A program made the translations under genes and the position numbers. Below are positions 43,978 to 52,854 of a DNA stretch of 64,000 bases, in pieces. The number at the start of each line of letters is the position of its first letter. Position 1 is the stretch's first letter. This stretch comes from Bermanella sp047628755. Lineage in GTDB: Bacteria; Pseudomonadota; Gammaproteobacteria; Pseudomonadales; Oceanobacteraceae. The stretch covers positions 1 through 64,000 of the forward strand of contig JBLHVV010000001.1 of assembly GCA_047628755.1 (NCBI GenBank), in the 5' to 3' direction. The notes under the pieces were generated by a model, which worked only from the letters and a program-made list of their open reading frames with translations, ran no database searches and was not told the origin of the DNA.

Positions 43978-44460
43978 TTAAATGCGGCCAAACTTTTCAA
44001 GTAATGCCTTTTCCACGGAGGGGTGAACAAACTTTCCAATATCACCGCTTAATCGAGCAATTTCACGAATCAATGTTGAACTGATATATGAATGTTTTTC
44101 GTGTGGTGTCAAAAATACAGTTTCAACATCCGGTGCTAATGCACGGTTCATGTTGGCTAACTGAAATTCAAATTCAAAGTCAGAAACCGCTCTTAAGCCA
44201 CGCAGTAATACGTTAGCCCCTTGATCTTTCACGAAGTGAGCCAGCAGGGTATTAAAGCCTACAATCTCAACATTTGGTATATGTGCAAGTACTTCAGTGG
44301 CCAATTCACAACGCAGCGCTAATGGCAAAAGAGGTTTCTTATTAGGACTTTCTGCAATGGCGACGACGACTGTATCAAACATACGAGAAGCTCGTTCCAC
44401 AAGGTCTGTGTGACCATTAGTAATAGGGTCGAATGTGCCAGGGTAAATAACTTTGATCAT
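43978..44460 (-). CDS. coaD: Phosphopantetheine adenylyltransferase
   Basis: CoaD transfers AMP to 4'-phosphopantetheine, the fourth step of coenzyme A synthesis. The 160-residue protein has the nucleotidyltransferase motif TFDPITNGH (9-17), the LLRGLR segment and ISSTLIRE with the second nucleotide site. Length is standard. It heads a fdx-coaD unit; 202 bp separate it from laoA, with no gene in between. Confidence 0.96.
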   Translation of the reverse strand: MIKVIYPGTFDPITNGHTDLVERASRMFDTVVVAIAESPNKKPLLPLALRCELATEVLAHIPNVEIVGFNTLLAHFVKDQGANVLLRGLRAVSDFEFEFQLANMNRALAPDVETVFLTPHEKHSYISSTLIREIARLSGDIGKFVHPSVEKALLEKFGRI

Positions 44461-44662
44461 TAAATCTGCCTTAGGGCGGAGTAGTTATGGCCGCATAGTA
44501 ATCAATTTATAATGCTCACTCAACTAAACTTGCGATATAAGCATATTTAGTGAGCCTTTACAGAGGCATTTTAGGTGGCGAGTGTTTAATTGATAACCGG
44601 CCAGTTCGTCATGCGCATTTATACATTATTAATGATTAAAGTTTAAACGCGCACTTATAACG

Positions 44663-46255
44663 TTAGCTGCTTTGCAGTTGTTTGGCTAAATTAGTGGCCA
44701 TTTTTAAGGCTAGGCCATAAACAGATAATTGCGGATTTGCACCAATGCTAGTAGGGAAGACAGATCCATCAATGATGGATAAGTTATCAGCATGATGAAA
44801 GCGGCCGTCACTATTAATAACCGATGTTCGCTGGTCTTCACCCATACTACAACCACCCATAATGTGGGCTGTCAGTAGACGCTGACGGTGAATTTCTTGT
44901 GGTAGCTTATCAATGGCAATTTTACATTCTGCCAACGTTTTGTAGAAGGTTGCGTCGTGATGCAGAGGCATTACTTGCTTTGCACCGGCTGCAAACTGTA
45001 TTTCAGCCATTGCGTGGTGAGCCTTGCGTAAGCCTTTCCAAATGTAACCAGTCAGTGGGTAATCTAGAATCGGCTTACCTCCAGAATCTAATTCAACCGA
45101 ACCCCCTTGGCTTTCTTCAGTAAAGCCATCACGCATTAGAGCAATAGTGCCTTGAAGGTTTGGTAGGTCTTTCATAGTGTCCACAAGCCTGAAGCCGTGA
45201 AATCCTAAAATTTGTCCACCCATGGCTGGTTGCATGGGCGGAACTTCTAATTTAAAGCCCATTTCACCGTCTGCAGGCCATTGGAATTGATCACTGTAAA
45301 TTGACTGCGGAGCACCATAAAACGGATTCACTGTGTCAGGCATTTTGGCCACGTTAGCATTTACTGGATGTATTGTAGTGTTTTTGCCAATGCGGTTGTG
45401 TGGATCGGGAGCATTCGAGCGCAGCAGCAAACCAGGGTTGTTAATGCCACCACCACTTAATACAATGTGCTTAGCTTTGAAAGACAGCTTAACTCCAGTA
45501 GGTGTTTTGCCATCTTTGCCAATAGCTATACATTCTACCGATTCAACTTTGTTGTTAGAAAATACAAGTTTATGGGCACTGCAATTATAATAAAGACTGC
45601 CGCCATTTTTTAAGGCTTCAGGCACGGTTGTAACCAGCATGCTTTGCTTGGCGTTCGTTGGGCAGCCTGTTCCGCAATAACCTAAATCCCAGCAGCCTGC
45701 AACGTTGCGCGGAATAACCGACCAAGACCAATTATTTTTTTCACAGCCTTTTTTCAAAATGTCATTATTGGCATTAGGCGCCATCTTCCATTTTTCTACG
45801 TTAAGACGCTTCTCCATCTGCTCAAAATAAGGTTTCATTTCAGCTGGGGAAAGTCCTTTTACACCATGAACATCTTTCCAATGTGTTAGGGTAGAGGCTG
45901 GGGTACGAAAACTAGAGGTCCAGTTTACCACTGTGGTTCCGCCCACAGTACGGCCTTGAAAAATACTAAATGCACCGTCTTTAGTGGCTCGTGCAGCGCC
46001 TTCTTGGTATAGGTCTCCATAGGCTTTAATTTCATCCATATTGAAGTCGTCAGAGGTTTTTAGACCTCCTTCTTCAATCATTACTACTTTTAGCCCTGCT
46101 TGGCTTAGGACTTCTGCGGTTACGCCACCTCCAGCACCGGTACCAATTATAATGACATCGGCCTCGATGGTAGCGTCGCTTTGAATATTTGATGCGTTGT
46201 TTAAATCCCAATTTTCACTTTGAGATCTTTGCTTAAAAATATCTGGAACAGCCAT
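44663..46255 (-). CDS. laoA: GMC-family FAD alcohol dehydrogenase, LaoA-like
   Basis: The 530-residue protein is a GMC-type flavoprotein: dinucleotide motif IIGTGAGGG (36-44), QGRTVGGTTVVNW, CGTGCPTNAKQS and the C-terminal AHIMGGCSMG with SIGANPQLSVYGLALKMA. It oxidises alcohols to aldehydes. Its place next to a Tat-signal small subunit, an aldehyde dehydrogenase and a TetR regulator, with coaD and ferredoxin downstream, matches the laoABCR locus of Pseudomonas aeruginosa, which oxidises long-chain alcohols. It has no signal peptide of its own. The substrate range is inferred from that match. Confidence 0.82.
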   Translation of the reverse strand: MAVPDIFKQRSQSENWDLNNASNIQSDATIEADVIIIGTGAGGGVTAEVLSQAGLKVVMIEEGGLKTSDDFNMDEIKAYGDLYQEGAARATKDGAFSIFQGRTVGGTTVVNWTSSFRTPASTLTHWKDVHGVKGLSPAEMKPYFEQMEKRLNVEKWKMAPNANNDILKKGCEKNNWSWSVIPRNVAGCWDLGYCGTGCPTNAKQSMLVTTVPEALKNGGSLYYNCSAHKLVFSNNKVESVECIAIGKDGKTPTGVKLSFKAKHIVLSGGGINNPGLLLRSNAPDPHNRIGKNTTIHPVNANVAKMPDTVNPFYGAPQSIYSDQFQWPADGEMGFKLEVPPMQPAMGGQILGFHGFRLVDTMKDLPNLQGTIALMRDGFTEESQGGSVELDSGGKPILDYPLTGYIWKGLRKAHHAMAEIQFAAGAKQVMPLHHDATFYKTLAECKIAIDKLPQEIHRQRLLTAHIMGGCSMGEDQRTSVINSDGRFHHADNLSIIDGSVFPTSIGANPQLSVYGLALKMATNLAKQLQSS

Positions 46256-46282
46256 AATAATTTTATCTACCAGTGAAAAAGG

Positions 46283-46834
46283 TTATGCGGGTTTCTTTGA
46301 AATAAGAATGTCAGCGTAAGGTGGGCCAGGATAGCCAACGTCTGCCCAAGCTTCTTTTTGACCATACCAAGTAGCCACCATCAGCTTGTTTAAACCGTTG
46401 TAGCCAGCATTAAACAAGCCCACGGAGCTCTCACGCCAATTGTGTAAAAAGTTTTCGATTTCGGCTTCACTGGCATTTTCCCATTTACTCCAAACACCAG
46501 TGGCTAAACCGCGAGTTAAGCCGAAGGTTAGCAAGGTGAAAAGATCAGAGATTTGCCTATTGTTATGGGAGTCAAGTTTGAACAGCGCTTCATCTATGGT
46601 GGCTATAATGCGACTAATGCTTGCCTCTTGTGCATTAGGCTCTTTAGGTAAACTGCCTTTCAGCATCACAGGAGCAATAGCTCTCAGCATCACCTGATCC
46701 TGGGATCGTAATACCTTATACAGACCATTTATGGGAAGTGTTTCAGAGCAGCCGCTCAGGCTGGCGGTTACGCCAACAGCCGCCAGAGTAACAGAGCCTG
46801 TAGCCCCTAGCTTTAAAAACGATCTTCTATCCAT
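46283..46834 (-). CDS. laoB: Tat-signal small subunit, LaoB-like
   Basis: The 183-residue protein starts at ATG 46834; a GTG at 46843 would add three residues. It begins MDRRSFLKLGA with the twin-arginine pair, then a hydrophobic stretch and a lipobox-like SLSGC, so it is probably a Tat-exported lipoprotein. The rest resembles the small partner subunits of GMC dehydrogenases (gluconate dehydrogenase subunit 3 type). It ends 27 bp before laoA and may carry folded LaoA across the membrane or anchor it. This is inferred from analogous enzymes. Confidence 0.75.
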   Translation of the reverse strand: MDRRSFLKLGATGSVTLAAVGVTASLSGCSETLPINGLYKVLRSQDQVMLRAIAPVMLKGSLPKEPNAQEASISRIIATIDEALFKLDSHNNRQISDLFTLLTFGLTRGLATGVWSKWENASEAEIENFLHNWRESSVGLFNAGYNGLNKLMVATWYGQKEAWADVGYPGPPYADILISKKPA

Positions 46835-46883
46835 ACTCGGCACCTGTTTCTTCTAATAGCGTCAAACTGTCATAAGTATTAGC

Positions 46884-48332
46884 TTAACTAATAATATATT
46901 TGTAAATTAACTTGTGCATAAAGCGATCGTGGGGAGCATGAATGAGGTGTCCCATATTAATTCGACCTTTTTTATGAACAGACTTAGCATGACTTAAAGA
47001 AGTAAAACCTTCTTTACCATGGTAGGCCCCAATACCTGAATCACCAACCCCACCAAATGGCATGTCGTCTTGTGCAATGTGCGTCAGGCAATCGTTAATA
47101 GTGACACCCCCTGCGTGAGTTTCGGTGAGTATTTGATTCTGCTCCGAGCTGTTAAATGAGAATAGATACAATGCTAAAGGACGGGGTCCATTGTTTATAT
47201 GAGCAACGACTTGGTCCATAGAATCGTAGGTTAAGATTGGAAGCAATGGACCAAAGATCTCGTCTTGCATTATGGTCATGTCTTCAGTTGTGTTCTCTAC
47301 TATTGATAAAGGCATTTTACGGGTACCTGCAAAGTCTTCATTTGCAGGGTTTAAGGTTGTTATTTTTGCCCCTTTCGTCTCGGCATCTTTTAACAGACCT
47401 GATAAACGTAGGTGCTGACGGTCGTTGATAATAGCGGTGTAGTCATTATTACCTTTAAGGGTTGGGAAACACTGTTTGTAGCGTTCGGTTAATGCTGCTT
47501 TTAAATTTTCAACTTGGTTTTTAGGGCAAAGAATGTAGTCAGGGGCAATACATGTTTGACCTGCATTTGTAGCTTTTCCGAAGATAATAGCCTGGGCTGC
47601 TGTTTTTAAATTAGTGGTATTTGTGATGATACAAGGAGATTTCCCCCCAAGCTCCAATGTGACTGGCACTAAGTTTTTGCCACAAGCCGACATCACGTGA
47701 CGGGCAACCGAAGTGGAGCCTGTGAATATTAGGTGGTCCCAGTGGACATTTGAGAACGCTGCGCCCACCGCGGCTTCACCCGATAGAATAGCCACTTGGT
47801 CTTCAGAAAAGGCCTCAGCCAACATGCGGCGCATTACTTCATTAGTGGCAGGTGTGAATTCTGACATTTTAATAACAGCTCGGTTACCTGCAGCTAGCGC
47901 CGTTGCTAACGGTGCAGCGGCTAACTGAACGGGGTAGTTCCAAGGAACCATAATTCCTACTACGCCTTTAGGTTGAAAATGTACTTTATTAGAAGCGGGA
48001 GCAAATAATGCACTTACGTGTCGGTTGCTGGGCCTCATCCATTTTCTAAGGTTTTTGCGGTTATATTTAATGCACTCCAACGTTACCATGATTTCAGCGA
48101 TCATAGTCTCAGCAGTGGACCGTGAGCTAAAATCGGTATTCACGGCTAGGGCTAATTCGTCTTTGTATTTACGCAATGCTGTGGATAGCTTGTCTAGGTC
48201 TGATCGGCGTTGATCGATACTCGGGTAAGGAGCGGCACTGTATGCCGTTTTCTGCTTAGCAACCACGTCGTTCAAAAAATTGATTTGTTGTTGTTCTTCA
48301 GAATCTTGAAATTGTATGGCCGTGGCTGTCAT
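46884..48332 (-). CDS. laoC: Aldehyde dehydrogenase, LaoC / coniferyl aldehyde dehydrogenase-like
   Basis: The 482-residue enzyme oxidises aldehydes to acids with NAD(P)+. The catalytic residues are E227 in LELGGKSP and C261 in NAGQTCIAP; VPWNYPVQLA lies at the cofactor site. It belongs to the coniferyl-aldehyde/fatty-aldehyde branch and, beside laoAB, should take long-chain aldehyde onward to fatty acid. The ATG has AAGGGGA upstream. It is first of the three-gene unit, and the regulator gene is divergent 219 bp away. Confidence 0.85.
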   Translation of the reverse strand: MTATAIQFQDSEEQQQINFLNDVVAKQKTAYSAAPYPSIDQRRSDLDKLSTALRKYKDELALAVNTDFSSRSTAETMIAEIMVTLECIKYNRKNLRKWMRPSNRHVSALFAPASNKVHFQPKGVVGIMVPWNYPVQLAAAPLATALAAGNRAVIKMSEFTPATNEVMRRMLAEAFSEDQVAILSGEAAVGAAFSNVHWDHLIFTGSTSVARHVMSACGKNLVPVTLELGGKSPCIITNTTNLKTAAQAIIFGKATNAGQTCIAPDYILCPKNQVENLKAALTERYKQCFPTLKGNNDYTAIINDRQHLRLSGLLKDAETKGAKITTLNPANEDFAGTRKMPLSIVENTTEDMTIMQDEIFGPLLPILTYDSMDQVVAHINNGPRPLALYLFSFNSSEQNQILTETHAGGVTINDCLTHIAQDDMPFGGVGDSGIGAYHGKEGFTSLSHAKSVHKKGRINMGHLIHAPHDRFMHKLIYKYIIS

Positions 48333-48383
48333 TACAGTCCCCTTAATTAATTATAATTATTTAATTCTTCTGTCTTCCATTAT

Positions 48384-48399
48384 TAGAGTGAATACTCTA
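48384..48399. promoter_or_regulatory. Candidate LaoR operator before laoC
   Basis: TAGAGT and ACTCTA form a perfect inverted repeat around GAAT (16 bp). The half TGAATACTCT (48389-48398) recurs at 48423-48432. The site lies 52 bp before laoC and about 150 bp before laoR, as expected for a TetR operator acting on laoABC. Assignment to LaoR is inferred. Confidence 0.6.
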
Positions 48400-48551
48400 A
48401 AGGTCAATGATTAATTCAATACTGAATACTCTTCTAAAAAATGTTATTGCCCATTACCTTTAGGATTGAGAGAATGTGCGCCTACTTTTAATACGTTGGC
48501 GGGTCTTGCGCAGTAGCAGACCAAACAGGGTTGTGGTCGGAGATTAAATAA

Positions 48552-49214
48552 ATGAAGACACGTGAACGGATTATTCAAGTCAGCAAAGAACTCTTCAATG
48601 AACGAGGTGAGCGTAAAGTAACCACCAACCATATCGCATCTCACTTAGGTATTAGCCCAGGTAATTTGTATTACCATTTCAAAAACAAGCAACAAATAAT
48701 CTTTGATATTTACCTTATATATGAAAAGCAAGTAGACGATCGGCTTCAAATGCCAGTTGACCGTCCACTTACCATTAACGATAAGCTATTGTATTTAAAA
48801 GGTATCTTCCAAGGATTATGGGATTACCGGTTTATTCATCGTGACCTTCAGCATTTATTAGAAATTGATGAGGACTTACACAAGCGTTACAACGACTTTT
48901 TTAAAAGATGCCTGTCTAGGGTGCAGAGTATCTATATGGGCTTGCGCGATTCAGGGATAATTAGTGCCAGTGATAAAGAAGTGCGTGCTTTAGCATTAAA
49001 TACTTGGATATTAGTCACGTCTTGGTTTGGGTTTATGCACACCAATTTACTAGTAGAAGAGGGCCAAGAAGAAAGCTTGGAATTATTGCATGCGGGTATT
49101 TATCAAATATTTGCATTAGAAAGCCCCTATTTAACCGAACAGTATCGTGAACCAGTGTCTGAAATGATCGCTAGCCTTGGGCCATCTCTAGAGCAGATAG
49201 TGGCTCTGCCCTAG
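48552..49214 (+). CDS. laoR: TetR-family regulator, LaoR-like
   Basis: The 220-residue protein has the TetR helix-turn-helix TTNHIASHLGISPGNLYYHF (24-43) and a long helical ligand domain. It is divergent from laoC, the position of laoR in Pseudomonas, and probably represses laoABC until a long-chain alcohol or acyl product appears. The start ATG lies after a weak AGAT site. Upstream is the inverted repeat at 48384-48399. Confidence 0.8.
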   Translation: MKTRERIIQVSKELFNERGERKVTTNHIASHLGISPGNLYYHFKNKQQIIFDIYLIYEKQVDDRLQMPVDRPLTINDKLLYLKGIFQGLWDYRFIHRDLQHLLEIDEDLHKRYNDFFKRCLSRVQSIYMGLRDSGIISASDKEVRALALNTWILVTSWFGFMHTNLLVEEGQEESLELLHAGIYQIFALESPYLTEQYREPVSEMIASLGPSLEQIVALP

Positions 49215-49240
49215 TGCTGTGTATTTTTTATAGCTTAACC

Positions 49241-49747
49241 TTACTGGTTATAAGCGCCACTGGCGTAATGCAATTCGTAGCTGTGGCTATAAATTTCTAA
49301 AATATTGCCAAATGGGTCTTCCATGTAAATCATGCGGTAAGGCTTTTCGCCTGGGTAATAATAGCGCGGCTCTTTCATGCGTTTTTTTCCACCGGCAGCA
49401 ACAATCTTATGGGCTAAGCCTTCTACATCAGGGTCTTGAACGCAAAAGTGAAAGACGCCTGTTTTCCAGTATTCAAAGTTATCCTCTGGATTTTCTTGAT
49501 TCTTAAATTCAAACAGCTCTACTCCAATTCGATCACCTGTTGAAAGATGTGCGATTTTAAACCTCTCCCAACCAGCTCCAAAAACATCTGTACACATTTC
49601 ACCAATGGGGCTGTCATCTTCGGTGATGTCAGTGGGTTCCATTATTAAATACCAGCCGAGTACTTCAGTATAAAATTTTACCGCCTTTTCTAAGTCAGGA
49701 ACCGAAATACCAATGTGTGAAAAGGTCCTAGGGTATGGAGTGGGCAT
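49241..49747 (-). CDS. VOC-family protein, glyoxalase-like
   Basis: The 168-residue protein has the paired beta-alpha-beta-beta-beta modules of the vicinal oxygen chelate superfamily. Likely metal ligands are H12 in FSHIGISV, a His in GVFHFCV and a Glu near GNILEIYS. The reaction may be a glyoxalase, dioxygenase or lyase type; the sequence does not decide. It ends 26 bp from the convergent laoR and is divergent from the LysR gene, which may regulate it. Confidence 0.75.
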   Translation of the reverse strand: MPTPYPRTFSHIGISVPDLEKAVKFYTEVLGWYLIMEPTDITEDDSPIGEMCTDVFGAGWERFKIAHLSTGDRIGVELFEFKNQENPEDNFEYWKTGVFHFCVQDPDVEGLAHKIVAAGGKKRMKEPRYYYPGEKPYRMIYMEDPFGNILEIYSHSYELHYASGAYNQ

Positions 49748-49833
49748 AATCTATATATCCTTAACTGATGTTGTATATAAAGCGTTTATTGCTTCAGTGC
49801 CTTTATATTAAGAGATGCCTTTGTATATAGAAA

Positions 49834-49860
49834 ATTATCATATATTATAATTTTGATAAT
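49834..49860. promoter_or_regulatory. Inverted repeat between the VOC and LysR genes
   Basis: ATTATCA (49834-49840) and TGATAAT (49854-49860) are perfect arms around an AT-rich 13-bp centre, 19 bp before the LysR start codon. The layout suits a LysR binding site controlling both divergent genes. Confidence 0.45.
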
Positions 49861-49879
49861 ATTTTGTTATGAGGTTTGA

Positions 49880-50800
49880 ATGCTTAACCCCGCATGGCTA
49901 CACACTTTTAAAACTTTAGTAGAGACAGGCCATTTCACTGAAACGGCAAACAAACTCTTTATGACACAGCCAGGTGTCAGCCAGCATATTAAAAAATTAG
50001 AAGCGAATTGTGGGCACTCTTTAATAACACGAAATAAAAAACGATTTGAACTGACTGAGCAGGGTCGCTTGGTATATAGCTACGCAAAAGATGTTAAATC
50101 TAATGAAGTGAGTTTATTAGAGCGGTTAAACTTCGATGACCCCTTTTCAGGAGTATGCAAGCTCGCATGCCCAGGAGCGTTAGCCCTAAGCCTTTATCCT
50201 CATTTACTTGAACTCCAGATTAACCATCCTCAATTGATAATTCAGTTAGAGGTGGCGCCTAATTCTAAAATTGTAAAAGGCATTGAATCTGGAGAGTTCG
50301 ATTTTGGTATTGTCACCAACCAGCCTAGCGCACAGCAGTTTAATTTCGAAAAGGTAGGCAGTGACGAACTTTGTTTGATTTTACCAAAAAAACAAGGAGA
50401 TATAGCTCTTAAGGAATATGGAGGCGATGTTTTAATGTGCATTAAGACACTGGGACTGATTGATCATCCAGACGCTAAGCATTACTTAGCGACCTACTTT
50501 TCGCTCTCAAATTTGGCTGAATTAGCAAAGGTCAACACCAGTGAAATACCTGTAACAGGATATGTGAATCAGCTTGTACAAATCCTCATTCCAGTGAGTA
50601 ATGGATTGGGATTTACAGTGTTACCCCAAAGTGCGTTCGATCGTTTTGCAGATAGAGAAAGGTTGAAAATCATCAAGCCAAATAGCAGAGTTATGGAGCA
50701 TCTTTTAGGAGTTAAAGCGCGCAATAGGCAATTACCAGCTCGTTATAAGAATGTAATCGAGCATATAAAGACGATCATAATCGGCTTAAAACATGCTTAG
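49880..50800 (+). CDS. LysR-family transcriptional regulator
   Basis: The 306-residue protein has the LysR helix-turn-helix (HTFKTLVETGHFTETANKLF, 8-27, then TQPGVSQHIKKLE) and a two-lobe effector domain. It is divergent from the VOC gene across 132 bp with an inverted repeat, so it probably controls that gene in response to an unknown ligand. It ends 20 bp from the convergent rsmD. Confidence 0.85.
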   Translation: MLNPAWLHTFKTLVETGHFTETANKLFMTQPGVSQHIKKLEANCGHSLITRNKKRFELTEQGRLVYSYAKDVKSNEVSLLERLNFDDPFSGVCKLACPGALALSLYPHLLELQINHPQLIIQLEVAPNSKIVKGIESGEFDFGIVTNQPSAQQFNFEKVGSDELCLILPKKQGDIALKEYGGDVLMCIKTLGLIDHPDAKHYLATYFSLSNLAELAKVNTSEIPVTGYVNQLVQILIPVSNGLGFTVLPQSAFDRFADRERLKIIKPNSRVMEHLLGVKARNRQLPARYKNVIEHIKTIIIGLKHA

Positions 50801-50820
50801 TATGAACTGGCCATGAAAGG

Positions 50821-51393
50821 TTAGTTAGCCGCTTCTATTTTAAACAGTCTTAACATAACTATACCAGCTTGCTTTTCGCGAAATAAATTCCAGTGTCTTG
50901 GAATGGGTAAATCGCTTAAATTGCCTTCACTTTCAATGTAGACCCAGCCATCGATTTTAACTAAGTTGCTGTTGTTGATCAGGTCAATACAGTCAGGCAG
51001 TAAACCTTTATTAAAGGGTGGATCTAAAAAGATCAGATCAAACTGTTCGGTGCAGCCGGTTAGCCAAGTTAGAGCATCGGTTTGAATAATAGTGACATTC
51101 TGCGCGCCTAAAGTCTTAGCGTTTTCATTAAGGTTTTTGATTGCCAGTTTATTTTTTTCGAGAAGGGTGGCAGATGCTGCTTCGCGAGAAATGGCTTCAA
51201 ACCCCAGAACTCCAGAACCCGCAAAAACATCCAGCACTTTGGCCCCGAACAAATAAGGCTGTAGCCAATTAAATACTGTTTCCCGAACTCTATCGGTGGT
51301 GGGGCGTAAGCCTTCAACGTCAGCTATGAGAAGCATTCTGCTGCGCCATTTACCACCAATTATACGCAGGCGACTGCCTGTTTTTTTAGCCAT
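50821..51393 (-). CDS. rsmD: 16S rRNA (guanine966-N2)-methyltransferase RsmD
   Basis: RsmD methylates N2 of G966 in 16S rRNA in assembled 30S subunits. The 190-residue protein has the family opening LRIIGGKWRSR (9-19), GLRPTTDRVRETVFNWL, the SAM-binding DVFAGSGVLGFEA (55-67) and the active-site DPPF. It lies 42 bp after the M16 homologue, as in Pseudomonas between the peptidase genes and the lao region. Confidence 0.95.
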   Translation of the reverse strand: MAKKTGSRLRIIGGKWRSRMLLIADVEGLRPTTDRVRETVFNWLQPYLFGAKVLDVFAGSGVLGFEAISREAASATLLEKNKLAIKNLNENAKTLGAQNVTIIQTDALTWLTGCTEQFDLIFLDPPFNKGLLPDCIDLINNSNLVKIDGWVYIESEGNLSDLPIPRHWNLFREKQAGIVMLRLFKIEAAN

Positions 51394-51435
51394 TAAATTG
51401 AACCTTACTACAAGGTAGCCGTTTATGAGGCGCCT

Positions 51436-52704
51436 TTAATCGTGATAAAGCCAGGGCAATAACGTATCAGATGCCGTTTCCCAATCGTCTTCATCCCAGC
51501 CGTCTAATGCAGTGAGGTTTTTACGAAGCTGGTTAACCGGTAGGCGGTAAGCATTAAGTTCAACTAAATACAGACTTAACCCTGAGGCGTTATTTACCAT
51601 CGCTAACCACTTTTTGGCAAGCTGGCGTGTATTGTGCGCAATCATATCTGAATTTATTTGATCATGCACAGCGCGTTTAAGCTGATCAGATTGCCGAATC
51701 ATAACTGTGCTGTTGTACTTACCTGGCTGCCATTTAACCGAATCTCCGTGAACAGCCTTTAACAGCTGCACCATCATCTGTTTATTAATGTGAGTTTTAA
51801 GCAGTTGGTTTTGAATTTTTTGTTGAGGGTTGGAAGCGTCTGCTGCAAGTTCTTCTTCAATGGTTGGTAGGCGCTCACTATAAGTAGAGTCCATGTTATA
51901 TTCACCCGGCCAAACAGCCATTAACTGTTGGTTATTACTGACTAATGCAATGGGTTTTGACTCTATTTGGCGTATTAAAGGAGGCTTATACTTGGACTGG
52001 GGTAACAAACTCTCCATGATAATTTGCGCACCGCGTTCGCTAATATCACCCACAATACTGGCGTGAAGGCGTTGAGGGTGGATGTATGCTTGCTGATATT
52101 TTTGCAGCTGCGCACGCGTCAGGCTGGCGGCTGAATTTATATTGGGTCCATTACTTTGCTTAACCTGTCCGTAAGTATGGCCAGCATAGGTTTGTTGCCA
52201 TAGCGCATCACTTAATGAAGGCAGTGATTGGGCGTCTATTTCTAATAGCTTTTTAATAACCTTACTGGAAAGTTTTGGCCGATATAAAAGTGCCACGCTC
52301 TGCTCAATTTGACGTTTCATTTTAATTGGGTCGGTACTTAAATGTAGAGTGATTTTTATAAAGTCTTGGTCTAGTGAGACCTTCATGGGTAGTTTCATGC
52401 TTTGACTTTCAAACTTTAATAACTTGGCCAATATTTTAGCTCGACCTGTGAATTGGTCATCGTAAGAAAAGCCAGCTTGATACCAAAGTTGGATTTCTAA
52501 AGTTTCGCTGAAGTACGGGCTGTACCAGATCTTTGCCCCGCTATCAGCGTGCCAAATACTAATGTCTAATTTTGGCGCAGGGGGCAGTGGCTTGTAATCC
52601 ATTTGACGGGCACTTTGCCCAAAAATAACAATTAAAGCGGCACTGACCACCATTAATACATTTAGGCTCATACGATTAAATTTAGGCTGGTATTCGGTAC
52701 TCAT
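51436..52704 (-). CDS. Degenerate M16 (insulinase-family) peptidase homologue, probably inactive
   Basis: The 422-residue protein has an N-terminal membrane anchor (about 12-30) and the two-domain fold of M16 processing peptidases. At the place where active members have HxxEH, the sequence reads AGFSYDDQFTGRAKILAKLL, with no zinc ligands, so catalysis is not expected. Pseudomonas has two adjacent M16 genes before ftsY (one active, one inactive); here only this inactive-type gene is present. It may be a chaperone or partner for a peptidase encoded elsewhere. It is divergent from ftsY. Confidence 0.72.
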   Translation of the reverse strand: MSTEYQPKFNRMSLNVLMVVSAALIVIFGQSARQMDYKPLPPAPKLDISIWHADSGAKIWYSPYFSETLEIQLWYQAGFSYDDQFTGRAKILAKLLKFESQSMKLPMKVSLDQDFIKITLHLSTDPIKMKRQIEQSVALLYRPKLSSKVIKKLLEIDAQSLPSLSDALWQQTYAGHTYGQVKQSNGPNINSAASLTRAQLQKYQQAYIHPQRLHASIVGDISERGAQIIMESLLPQSKYKPPLIRQIESKPIALVSNNQQLMAVWPGEYNMDSTYSERLPTIEEELAADASNPQQKIQNQLLKTHINKQMMVQLLKAVHGDSVKWQPGKYNSTVMIRQSDQLKRAVHDQINSDMIAHNTRQLAKKWLAMVNNASGLSLYLVELNAYRLPVNQLRKNLTALDGWDEDDWETASDTLLPWLYHD

Positions 52705-52854
52705 TCAGCTTCCTTGCCATTAGACTTTTTATTATGCGATGACTGGGTTAAAACAGGTGACTTAAAGCCCAATATTCCAGTCATAAACCATAGCAGTATT
52801 TTTAGGCGACTAATGATAGGATAGCCGCTTTAAAGCATTAGGTGGAAGTAACCC

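Noticed and set aside
47694..47699. CACGTG-like core inside laoC
   Set aside because: Flanking bases do not match parS and there is no wider palindrome.
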